A stretch of DNA of 5,416 nt from Planctomycetota bacterium (GTDB lineage Bacteria > Planctomycetota > GCA-002687715 > DRQF01), in contig JAJRYU010000271.1 in assembly GCA_024275615.1 (NCBI GenBank), positions 1 to 5,416 of the forward strand, read 5' to 3'. The translations under genes and the position numbers were made by a program. The notes under the pieces are model-generated. The model was given only the letters and a program-made list of their open reading frames with translations. It searched no databases and had not been told where the DNA came from. This document shows, piece by piece, positions 1 to 5,416 of this stretch (positions are counted from its first letter, which is position 1; the number at the start of each line of letters is the position of its first letter).

Positions 1-783
1 CAAGACTGCCCATGGAAAGACTACAGCGGCGTAGAAAACGTTGGTTCTTGGTGACGAGTTGTTCTCCGACATGAATGACAGCAAACCGTGAGTGACCAGG
101 GCCGCCAACATGAAGCCAAAAAGAAGTAGCAGGGAAGCGTTGCTACTGCCACCGGCGAGAGTGAATCTTCTCTTTTTCCTGGTGAGCGATACTGAAACCC
201 AAGTGAGCCCAATTGCAAGGAGACCTAGGTAAGGCGTTGTCAAAAATCGCGGCAGGCGACTGTAGGACCAACCGCCGAGCCATAGAGAGGACTTCGCGAG
301 CTTTCCGCCCAAGAACCCTGCCCAGGGGAAATCCCGTACAGCGATCAAGTAGTCCTGAATCGATCTCTCATCGTTTGCCGCCGCAACTGTACGACGTTCT
401 GATATGGGCGAGCCATATAGCTCCATGTTCTGCGCGATCTCAGGAAGTGAAACTATGAGGAATCCTGTGCCGATGGCAAAGGCCATGCTCACCAGAGTTT
501 TCCAACACGACGGCGATTTTCGATTGCGCCATGCGAGCGCCATGAATACGAATGGAATCAAGGGAATGTTCGTCGCTTTGGCTGCGACTGCCAAACCGAG
601 GAGTAGCCCCAACAAGAATCCTCGCCACCACCGCCATTGTGTGGGCCACAGTATGACGCAACACACCACGGCGGTTCCTAAGAGAAATGCCAGACCATCA
701 TTGGCGATTCTTGTCACATTCATCAACATCAGTGGATTGGCGCAGGCCGCGAGGCTCAAGAGAACGGCGTGTTTTCTGGGCAC
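1..783 (-). CDS. C-terminal part of the same glycosyltransferase, downstream of the TAG, runs off the left edge
   Basis: The frame stays open from the codon after the TAG (787-789) to base 1, 263 codons. It encodes a string of hydrophobic segments. Counting from the ATG at 1296, residues 187-202 read NP..., then TRIANDGLA, resembling the conserved Asn-Asp of the GT39/DUF2142 core. Later stretches include LLLGLAVAAKATNIPLIP, a loop with several charged residues, and further helices near bases 240-75. The coordinate here uses a GTG at 781-783, preceded only by a weak AGAG. Other possible restarts are TTG at 784-786 and ATGs at 727-729 and 721-723, none with a good Shine-Dalgarno sequence. Separate expression is therefore doubtful, and the segment is best read as the continuation of the interrupted gene. 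The C-terminus lies outside the window. Confidence 0.5.
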   Translation of the reverse strand, partial: MPRKHAVLLSLAACANPLMLMNVTRIANDGLAFLLGTAVVCCVILWPTQWRWWRGFLLGLLLGLAVAAKATNIPLIPFVFMALAWRNRKSPSCWKTLVSMAFAIGTGFLIVSLPEIAQNMELYGSPISERRTVAAANDERSIQDYLIAVRDFPWAGFLGGKLAKSSLWLGGWSYSRLPRFLTTPYLGLLAIGLTWVSVSLTRKKRRFTLAGGSSNASLLLLFGFMLAALVTHGLLSFMSENNSSPRTNVFYAAVVFPWAVL

Positions 784-789
784 CAATCT

Positions 790-1296
790 CTAGATGGTCA
801 TCGCCACAAGGAAAACGGCGATGGCCCCCAGAACAACATTCGCGAAACGCATGAAGAAAATTGTCCTCAGCGGATCTTTGAGTCCTCCAGATATACGATA
901 GACCGGCAGCAGAGCCCAATATGCCAAAGTGCCGTGCTGCGCTTGATAGATGAGAACATCTTCTCCACGTTGATTGTCAACTGGCTGATCGTGGGATTGC
1001 CAATGTTTGCGATAACCATGGCCTCCGATCGCAGTCGTATTGGCTACACCCCACCAAGGTTGAGGATATTTTCTCAGAGCTGGGAAGAGCGTCGCAGAAA
1101 TTGTGTCACTATTCGCATCCGGTCGTTCGCCGAATTCGTCCAAGTGAACGACGTAAGATAGATGCTGATATTCATCCCAACCTTCAAGAGGAGGTAGCAG
1201 CGCCAATACGAAAACCCCTCGAAGCAGAAACACCAAGGCAATACCCAAGGCGTAGGGCCAGAATCTCCTCGGTATGTCCGGTGAAACTGTGCTCAT
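790..1296 (-). CDS. N-terminal fragment of GT-C membrane glycosyltransferase (168 aa as read)
   Basis: Residues 12-34 form the first membrane helix. A motif WDEYQH follows at 40-45, in the position of the acidic first extracytoplasmic loop of GT-C enzymes, where an Asp or Glu acts with the lipid-linked donor. Residues 46-116 form a soluble loop. The motif YQAQHGTLAYW at 117-127 resembles the aromatic, histidine-containing entry to the second helix in GT39 and DUF2142 proteins. A further helix covers about 146-167. The frame ends ATG ACC ATC TAG at 790. The family is usually about 450-600 residues, so 168 residues is far too short for a working enzyme. The start is set by the 4-base overlap with the upstream gene. 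If the TAG is real, this is all that normal translation makes, probably an unstable membrane fragment. Confidence 0.7.
   Translation of the reverse strand: MSTVSPDIPRRFWPYALGIALVFLLRGVFVLALLPPLEGWDEYQHLSYVVHLDEFGERPDANSDTISATLFPALRKYPQPWWGVANTTAIGGHGYRKHWQSHDQPVDNQRGEDVLIYQAQHGTLAYWALLPVYRISGGLKDPLRTIFFMRFANVVLGAIAVFLVAMTI
1293..1296 (-). promoter_or_regulatory. ATGA stop/start overlap coupling the two minus-strand genes
   Basis: The TGA of the upstream membrane-protein gene (1293-1295) and the ATG of the glycosyltransferase gene (1294-1296) share bases in an ATGA. The bases upstream of this ATG on the minus strand (TCTACTCACCAATC) contain no Shine-Dalgarno sequence. Initiation of the second gene therefore probably relies on ribosomes that have just finished the first. 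Confidence 0.8.
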
Positions 1297-2324
1297 GATT
1301 GGTGAGTAGATAGCTTGAGGACCGTCGACCGCGCCACCAATGCACTTGCCGGTACGAGAACGAAGCCAAACGTGTGCTCGAACATGTGTCCCGCTAGGAT
1401 GGGGACAAGACTGTTTGATTGAGCTTGGCTCTGAGCGTCAGTGACCAAGGCACCGATGCCCAACCACAGCGCCAAAGACAGGCTGAAAGCGATGAGCACA
1501 ATCATATCTGATCGTGGCCGAACACGAAAAGGAGCGCGCTGCGACTTGAATGGCAGAGTGCATGACAAGGCAAGCGGCACCGTTGTCAGGATGTGGGTGA
1601 TGAACTCCCTTGCTTGATGTCCCAAGAAACGCGCGTCAGTAAATGGGGCGATCGTGGGTCTAAACAAGAGCGATAAGAGAAGGAAGAAACCAAGGGAGAC
1701 GAGGAGCGGACGATGCGTGGATAGGAACGACTTCTCATGCCACTGAGCGTTGCCGCTGATCAGGACTACCAAGGATCCCGCCGAGAGAATGAGGGCCATG
1801 CGACTCACCAGATGGTAATTCCAATGCGCTCCCCACGCCAATGGAGCGCCGTTTCGCGTGTGGCTCTGAGATAATTCAACGACGATTCCTGACGGGCCGA
1901 TGCAAATGAGAGCGCCAACGACAATGAAGGCAAGAGTCACGGCGATTGTAGCTAGCGCGGCAATGTCATGGCGCCGCTCCACTTGTGAGTCAGGGAAAGA
2001 ACATGCCACCGAAGCTCCGATCGTAATCCCCAACATCAAGTCGAGCGGCAATTCTCTGAGTGCATGTTCGAAGAAATAGACGGTGTCCTTGAAAGTGCGA
2101 ATTCCATCTTCATGGACGACCTCATACCAGAGCCACCATGAAGCATGATTGTGTGCCATCGTGACATAGGCCACTGCAAGGCTCAGAATCGCGATTGACG
2201 CCAATGCCGGAGCCAAAAACCGCTCAAAAACCAAGTTGCGTGGCTGCCGCAATTCATTGGTGGTCAGATATTTACCAAACAGTGCCAAGCCGCTCATCTC
2301 CAGATAGTCTTCTTCATCTGCCAT
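1293..2324 (-). CDS. Multi-pass membrane protein of unknown function (about 343 aa)
   Basis: I do not recognise this family. With the ATG at 2322-2324 the product has 343 residues. It has a charged cytoplasmic-type N-terminus (MADEEDYLEM) and about eight hydrophobic segments near residues 37-56, 92-110, 121-145, 172-190, 206-224, 238-256, 273-292 and 305-331. Polar residues near the membrane that could be functional include HWNYH (167-171), TDARFLGHQARE (229-240), the H244 region, and GHMFEH (312-317). The clustered histidines could bind a metal or a substrate, which is speculation. Its TGA stop overlaps the ATG of the glycosyltransferase gene, so the two are cotranslated and probably share a pathway. 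The start is uncertain: the frame is open up to a TAG at 2424-2426, a TTG at 2375 is possible, and another ATG lies at 2295-2297. None has a well-spaced Shine-Dalgarno sequence. Confidence 0.75.
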   Translation of the reverse strand: MADEEDYLEMSGLALFGKYLTTNELRQPRNLVFERFLAPALASIAILSLAVAYVTMAHNHASWWLWYEVVHEDGIRTFKDTVYFFEHALRELPLDLMLGITIGASVACSFPDSQVERRHDIAALATIAVTLAFIVVGALICIGPSGIVVELSQSHTRNGAPLAWGAHWNYHLVSRMALILSAGSLVVLISGNAQWHEKSFLSTHRPLLVSLGFFLLLSLLFRPTIAPFTDARFLGHQAREFITHILTTVPLALSCTLPFKSQRAPFRVRPRSDMIVLIAFSLSLALWLGIGALVTDAQSQAQSNSLVPILAGHMFEHTFGFVLVPASALVARSTVLKLSTHQS

Positions 2325-2698
2325 CGACCAAGACGGACCACAATCTTGAGTCAAGGTACAGTGCTGAGAAATCAAAGAAGATCGCGAACTATAGTTTCGA
2401 CCGGCAACGCCAAATCTGCTCCGCTAGTACCGAGGAACGTGCGCGTGATAATCTCTCCGTTTCACTTACGCCTGAGTTCTGGTCTTGCCTCTCAAGGGTG
2501 GTTTTTGCCCTGAAGTCGTTTGTTGGAGATGTGCCAGCAGCCCCTTCACTCTCGAAAGGAAAACGAAACCCAATTTTGCTTGTAACGCCCGGCTTCCTTC
2601 TTCGCCTCCTCCAAGGATGAGGCCGGACGAGGTTCTATTCTCTTCGTGTCAAGGAACACACCTGCCTTGTCAATGACACATCTTCACCTTGACGAGTT
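2325..2698. other. Divergent intergenic region, no supported gene
   Basis: This stretch separates the minus-strand operon from the beta-helix gene and should hold promoters for both. I see no convincing sigma-70 pair. For the minus strand, a TATAGT lies at 2389-2394 (5 of 6 bases of a -10 box), but no -35 box sits at the right distance. For the plus strand, GGAAC at 2653-2657 lies 16 bases before TGACA at 2674-2678, a spacing seen in some ECF sigma-factor promoters, but the match is weak. Short hairpins are possible at 2604-2623 (GCCTC/GAGGC) and 2650-2669 (CAAGG/CCTTG). The open frames crossing the region have no ribosome binding site or protein-like composition. Confidence 0.5.
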
Positions 2699-2704
2699 AA
2701 GGAG
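2699..2704 (+). promoter_or_regulatory. Shine-Dalgarno sequence of the beta-helix gene
   Basis: AAGGAG is followed by the 6-base spacer ATATAA and then the ATG at 2711. The strength and spacing fix this start, which also places a complete signal peptide at the N-terminus. Confidence 0.85.
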
Positions 2705-2710
2705 ATATAA

Positions 2711-4492
2711 ATGCGATTTAGTTACTATAAATTCAAGGCGCGGTTGGGACGAGGGATTCTCCCGGCCATGGCGGCTTTTCTGATCTTGTTGATGCCGGCC
2801 TTGCCACTTCTCGCTTCTCAGCAGGCGCCGGTTCAGGCGAGTGCCATTTTCAAAGTGTCTGGGAATGCCCCTGGAAACGCGACAGGGTTTTTCCCCTACG
2901 ACGACGATACTCCCGGGATCCAAACCGCCATTGACGCTGCCATAGCGTGGCTCGAGGATCCCGCCAATGCTGGGTTGGGGAGTGCGTCCGTTGTCTTTGA
3001 AGCAGGCGGTGTCTATCACCTTGATACACGTAACCCGAGTTTTCCCGCTTTCGCCTTGGATGTTCGCCAACTTGATACCAATACCGATCGTCTTCATCTT
3101 GTAGGCAATGGCGCGACCCTTGTGCATCGTCAGCTGTCCGGGATAAGTCTAGGAATTAATGGCAGTAACAATGTCTTGGTGTCCAATTTGACAATTGACC
3201 GGGATCCGTTGCCTTACATGGATGGCACAGTCCAAGCGGTCAGTGGCAACATGGTGACGATTCTCAAGATACGTGGACTTGACCCGACATTCTTCCCGCC
3301 CCCCGGCGGCGCCAGCACATTCCATTGGGGTTGGTTGCTGGACCCGACCGTGCCCGGCCGACCGAAACTAGGCAGTGCCAGTTTCTATCGCAACACATCG
3401 GTAACACAGCAAACAGGCAATCCCGCTCTCTTTGATTTCAACATGATCCCCGCGAATGGGGTTCCCATCAGTCAAGACTTTCAAGTCGGTGATCGCTTCA
3501 CATACCACTATCGTGGCGGCAGCAACATCCACATCCGAAATTCGTCTGATATCGAAATCAACAACGTGACCTCCTATGCCAGTACTTCCATGTTTATCAA
3601 TCCGCGCCTGGTCGATGGCCTGAAAATCATCAACTGCAAAGTTGAGATCCCCTCAGGTCACTGGCGTTCCATCAACGGCGATGGTCTTCATGTGAAGGAG
3701 TGCAACGACGTGGAGATCGAAGGATGTTCCTTCAGCGGCCTGAGCGACGATGGCATGAATCTCTCCGAGGTGACGAACTTTAGCGTCAAGAATTGCCTCT
3801 TCGAGAACAAAAGAAGGCATGCCATCTTGTTGGATTCCGACGACACTGGCGGCAATCCACCCAATTCGTCTAATGGCGAAATCATCGGTAACACTGCCAA
3901 TCACAACGGTGGTTCGTTTATCGCCCACAAAGGTGGCGATTATGGCACCGTGACGATCTTGCAGAACACCTCTTCGAAGAACAACTTGGCCAGGACATTT
4001 GGCGCCAACTACTATTCCCACCTCATTCCTCGGAACGCCAATTTCTCACTGGCAGCCGACAAGGGTACGAATATTCGCTGGGCAAGTGGCGACAATGTTG
4101 CCGTGTTTAGCAACCAAAGCGGCACCGACCGCTCCTGGAATGTCCAGGGGATTCCAGGCGCCAATGGACGTATTATCCTTGTTCATCGGGCATCCCGTGA
4201 CCAAAACTCCTGGCTGTATCTTGCATCCGCGACACCAACGCCGGTTGCCAACGACAATGTCGTCTTGCGTCCAGCGTCCGGACAAAACAACCCCCCGGAG
4301 AATATCTGGATTAAAGAGGAAATTCCCAATTCAACTTTTGTTCGTCTGCGTCACGAAGCCTCCAACCTTTACTTGACGATTGACCAAAGTGGTGGAAGCA
4401 CAAGCTGGGGCGATAACGTGAGTCTAAAGCCAGCAATCATCGGCTCCCCGAATCTGAATCAATTGTGGAATATTGAATTCATTGAAGATTGA
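2711..4492 (+). CDS. Secreted right-handed parallel beta-helix protein with C-terminal ricin-like beta-trefoil; candidate glycosidase (593 aa)
   Basis: A signal peptide occupies about residues 1-45: basic K7, K9, R11 and R14, a hydrophobic core at 16-34, and possible cleavage after A35 or A43. Residues 61-81 (DDDTPGIQTAIDAA) match the start of pectate-lyase-type beta-helices, followed by VVFEAGGVYHL (94-104) and VGNGATLV (131-138). Helix coils run to about 430, with stacked cysteines at C309, C331, C339 and C362. NGDGLH (322-327), SDDGMN (345-350) and H370 lie where GH28 polygalacturonases have NTD, DD and GHG, and the region also resembles GH110 alpha-galactosidases. The NLTIDRDPLPYMDGTV stretch (159-174) recalls the same group. 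Residues 440-593 look like three beta-trefoil repeats ending at W476, W533 and W586 (QLW), probably for sugar binding. The protein is probably exported to act on a polysaccharide or glycan. A lyase or a non-catalytic binding protein is also possible, and the substrate is unknown. Confidence 0.88.
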   Translation: MRFSYYKFKARLGRGILPAMAAFLILLMPALPLLASQQAPVQASAIFKVSGNAPGNATGFFPYDDDTPGIQTAIDAAIAWLEDPANAGLGSASVVFEAGGVYHLDTRNPSFPAFALDVRQLDTNTDRLHLVGNGATLVHRQLSGISLGINGSNNVLVSNLTIDRDPLPYMDGTVQAVSGNMVTILKIRGLDPTFFPPPGGASTFHWGWLLDPTVPGRPKLGSASFYRNTSVTQQTGNPALFDFNMIPANGVPISQDFQVGDRFTYHYRGGSNIHIRNSSDIEINNVTSYASTSMFINPRLVDGLKIINCKVEIPSGHWRSINGDGLHVKECNDVEIEGCSFSGLSDDGMNLSEVTNFSVKNCLFENKRRHAILLDSDDTGGNPPNSSNGEIIGNTANHNGGSFIAHKGGDYGTVTILQNTSSKNNLARTFGANYYSHLIPRNANFSLAADKGTNIRWASGDNVAVFSNQSGTDRSWNVQGIPGANGRIILVHRASRDQNSWLYLASATPTPVANDNVVLRPASGQNNPPENIWIKEEIPNSTFVRLRHEASNLYLTIDQSGGSTSWGDNVSLKPAIIGSPNLNQLWNIEFIED

Positions 4493-4498
4493 AAACAA

Positions 4499-4543
4499 GA
4501 CCTTCGGCGGCTGCGCGATGCTCAGTCGCCGGAGGTTCTTTCC
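4499..4543 (+). terminator. Rho-independent terminator after the beta-helix gene
   Basis: Six bases after the TGA, CCTTCGGCGGCT (4501-4512) pairs with AGTCGCCGGAGG (4524-4535) over 12 positions with two G-U wobbles and an 11-base loop. The stem can grow by two more pairs (A4500-T4536 and G4499-T4537). The tail TTCTTTCC is T-rich but interrupted, so efficiency may be moderate. The AAAACAAGA upstream could make it weakly bidirectional. It separates the beta-helix gene from the gene at 4746. Confidence 0.75.
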
Positions 4544-4730
4544 GTATTTGTTGAGTGCAACCAACCAGATTGTGGGCGATGAACTCCTGTTGTTTCAGAG
4601 AACGCCTTGGGGCTTATCACTCAATCTGACCCATGACATGGCACCACGAATGCCTCATTGTCGCAGCCCGACAAAAGCAATGTCTCCATGACGGTGCGGC
4701 TGTTAGGTTGAAGATAATCGCAACGTTTTT
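4544..4730 (+). other. Intergenic leader of the FG-GAP gene
   Basis: No gene is supported here. A promoter for the gene at 4746 would be expected. The best -10-like sequence is GATAAT at 4713-4718, with ATGACG at 4688-4693 as a poor -35 match 19 bases upstream. I treat this as a weak candidate only. Confidence 0.3.
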
Positions 4731-4737
4731 AGAGGAG
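4731..4737 (+). promoter_or_regulatory. Shine-Dalgarno sequence that decides the FG-GAP start
   Basis: AGAGGAG lies 8 bases before the ATG at 4746 and only 3 bases before another ATG at 4741, which is in a different frame. The spacing favours 4746. The 4746 frame gives a signal peptide and repeat protein, whereas the 4741 frame gives low-complexity sequence ending at 4887. Confidence 0.85.
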
Positions 4738-4745
4738 ACCATGCC

Positions 4746-5416
4746 ATGCGACTCACTCTACTCTCCATCGTGCTTGCCACCTTCCTTACAACCTCAGCGT
4801 TTTCGCAAGTCACGATCGCATATACATTCTTCGGTGACAGCGCCTATGACCTTCTCGGCGAGTGCGTCAGCAACGCGGGTGACGTGAACGGCGACGGCTA
4901 TGCTGATGTCATCGCCGGTGCTTTTGCCGATGACAACAATGGTCAGTCCTCGGGAAGCGCTCGGGTCTATTCTGGCGTTGATGGCTCGATACTCTATACC
5001 TTCAGCGGTGACAACGCTTGGGACCAATTGGGATCATCGGTTGACGGCGCAGGAGACGTCAACAATGATGGCTTTGATGATGTTATTGTTGGCGCGCCAA
5101 GTGCTGATCCCAATGGACTCAATTCGGGTCTTGCTAGAGTGTATTCCGGTTTGAATGGTTCGGTTCTGTATACTTTCAATGGGACGGTTTCCTATGATTC
5201 GCTGGGGTATTCTGTGGCCGGGGCTGGGGATGTCAACGATGACGGATTTGATGATCTCGTCGTCGGGATTCCCTTTTCGAACGTCGGCGGACCTGATACA
5301 GGCCGTGCTCGGGTCTTCTCCGGTGCCGACGGTAGCCTCTTGTTGACGGTGAACGGTGATAGCCCCTACGATGCGTTTGGAAGCGCCGTTGATGGTGCTG
5401 GTGACGTCAATGGGGA
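4746..5416 (+). CDS. Secreted FG-GAP (integrin-alpha-like beta-propeller) repeat protein, C-terminus outside window
   Basis: The frame from the ATG at 4746 is open to the window end (223 codons visible). Residues 1-21 are a signal peptide: R2, a hydrophobic stretch LTLLSIVLATFL, and a cleavage site near SAFSQ, so the protein is exported. Mature sequence consists of repeats of exactly 58 residues starting at residues 28, 86, 144 and 202. Each carries a calcium-loop motif (DVNGDGYAD, DVNNDGFDD, DVNDDGFDD), a V-x-G-A/I-P/F strand and an ARVYSG or ARVFSG segment. In FG-GAP proteins each repeat forms one blade of a seven-bladed propeller, so about seven repeats or more may be expected in all. Such proteins act outside the cell in adhesion or surface structures or as fused sensor modules; no specific partner can be named. 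It has its own ribosome binding site after the terminator. Confidence 0.9.
   Translation, partial: MRLTLLSIVLATFLTTSAFSQVTIAYTFFGDSAYDLLGECVSNAGDVNGDGYADVIAGAFADDNNGQSSGSARVYSGVDGSILYTFSGDNAWDQLGSSVDGAGDVNNDGFDDVIVGAPSADPNGLNSGLARVYSGLNGSVLYTFNGTVSYDSLGYSVAGAGDVNDDGFDDLVVGIPFSNVGGPDTGRARVFSGADGSLLLTVNGDSPYDAFGSAVDGAGDVNG
4827..5416 (+). repeat. Tandem 174-base coding repeats (58-residue FG-GAP units)
   Basis: Units lie at 4827-5000, 5001-5174, 5175-5348 and 5349-5416 (cut). They keep identical length and protein motif order, while synonymous positions differ (for example AACGGCGACGG, AACAATGATGG and AACGATGACGG at the calcium loops). This suggests old duplications held by protein selection, not a recent DNA expansion. 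Confidence 0.85.

Larger units (their letters stand above)
1..1296 (-). pseudogene. GT-C fold (GT39/DUF2142-like) membrane glycosyltransferase, split by in-frame TAG, 3' end outside window
   Basis: Reading the minus strand codon by codon from the ATG at 1296 to base 1 gives 432 codons in one frame. The only stop is a TAG at 790-792 (codon 169). Both sides read as parts of one hydrophobic protein, so a point nonsense change fits better than two adjacent genes. The family transfers a sugar from a polyprenyl-phosphate carrier on the outer face of the cytoplasmic membrane. The ATG overlaps the TGA of the upstream gene (ATGA) and has no Shine-Dalgarno sequence, so translation probably depends on coupling. 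The stop lies in the basic loop after the third hydrophobic segment, so the truncated product would lack most membrane helices. Alternatives are a sequencing error, suppression of TAG, or reinitiation just downstream. The membrane-protein class is clear; the exact family and substrate are not. Confidence 0.72.

Noticed and set aside
213..793. Plus-strand open frames across the glycosyltransferase gene
   Set aside because: They overlap an opposite-strand frame that is coherent and hydrophobic across the whole stretch. Their products are Arg-, Pro- and His-rich, typical of antisense shadows.
2322..2375. TTG at 2375 as the start of the eight-helix membrane protein
   Set aside because: It is possible, but TTG is a rare start, there is no Shine-Dalgarno sequence, and the extra residues add no recognisable feature. 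The ATG at 2324 was preferred, with low certainty.
2485..2676. Possible 63-residue plus-strand protein in the intergenic region
   Set aside because: There is no Shine-Dalgarno sequence, the composition is rich in Pro, Ser and Cys without recognisable structure, and it ends just before the strong start at 2711.
2668..2678. TGTCA-A-TGACA palindrome as a definite operator, and similar CTTGA-G-TCAAG at 2345-2355 and AACTATAGTT at 2387-2396
   Set aside because: About five perfect 5+5 inverted repeats are expected by chance in 5.4 kb, and the three are unrelated in sequence. They are not listed as features.
3653..4021. Minus-strand open frame of 122 codons opposite the beta-helix gene
   Set aside because: It lies wholly antisense to a well-supported coding region, has no ribosome binding site, and reads as a mirror of the plus-strand codon pattern.
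4741..4887. ATG at 4741 as the start of the right-hand gene
   Set aside because: It is only 3 bases from the Shine-Dalgarno sequence and in a different frame, and the product has no signal peptide or repeats. The ATG at 4746 explains everything downstream.
1..5416. tRNA, rRNA, CRISPR, insertion-sequence ends, phage or toxin-antitoxin genes
   Set aside because: No repeat-spacer array, cloverleaf, terminal inverted repeat or transposase-like protein was seen on either strand.

Overview
This is a bacterial window with three transcription units, two of them cut by the window edges. The left half, on the minus strand, holds two membrane-protein genes in a translationally coupled operon. The first (1293-2324) is an unrecognised protein with about eight membrane segments. 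The second (1296 down to base 1, continuing outside the window) is a GT-C fold (GT39/DUF2142-like) membrane glycosyltransferase. A single in-frame TAG at 790-792 splits its reading frame, which is otherwise open for all 432 codons in the window.

After a divergent intergenic region of about 390 bases, the plus strand carries a complete gene (2711-4492) for a 593-residue secreted protein. It has a signal peptide, a right-handed parallel beta-helix with a GH28/GH110-like set of acidic residues, and a C-terminal ricin-like beta-trefoil. A GC-rich hairpin with a T-rich tail (4499-4543) follows it and probably ends this transcript. The last gene starts at 4746 and runs off the right edge. It encodes a secreted protein made of exact 58-residue FG-GAP (integrin-alpha-like beta-propeller) repeats with calcium-binding DxNxDG loops.

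Secreted beta-helix proteins, long FG-GAP proteins and GT-C membrane glycosyltransferases together suggest a large-genome bacterium with an elaborate cell surface. Planctomycetota is my best guess, from memory of similar proteins, and the window has no marker gene to confirm it. A theme of cell-surface or exported carbohydrate handling fits: transfer of sugar from a lipid carrier on the left, a candidate secreted glycosidase or lyase in the middle, and a calcium-binding extracellular protein on the right. The three units have separate signals, and nothing shows that they form one pathway. No RNA gene, CRISPR array, insertion sequence or phage feature was found. The observations most worth a second look are the interrupted glycosyltransferase and the catalytic-site spacing in the beta-helix protein.
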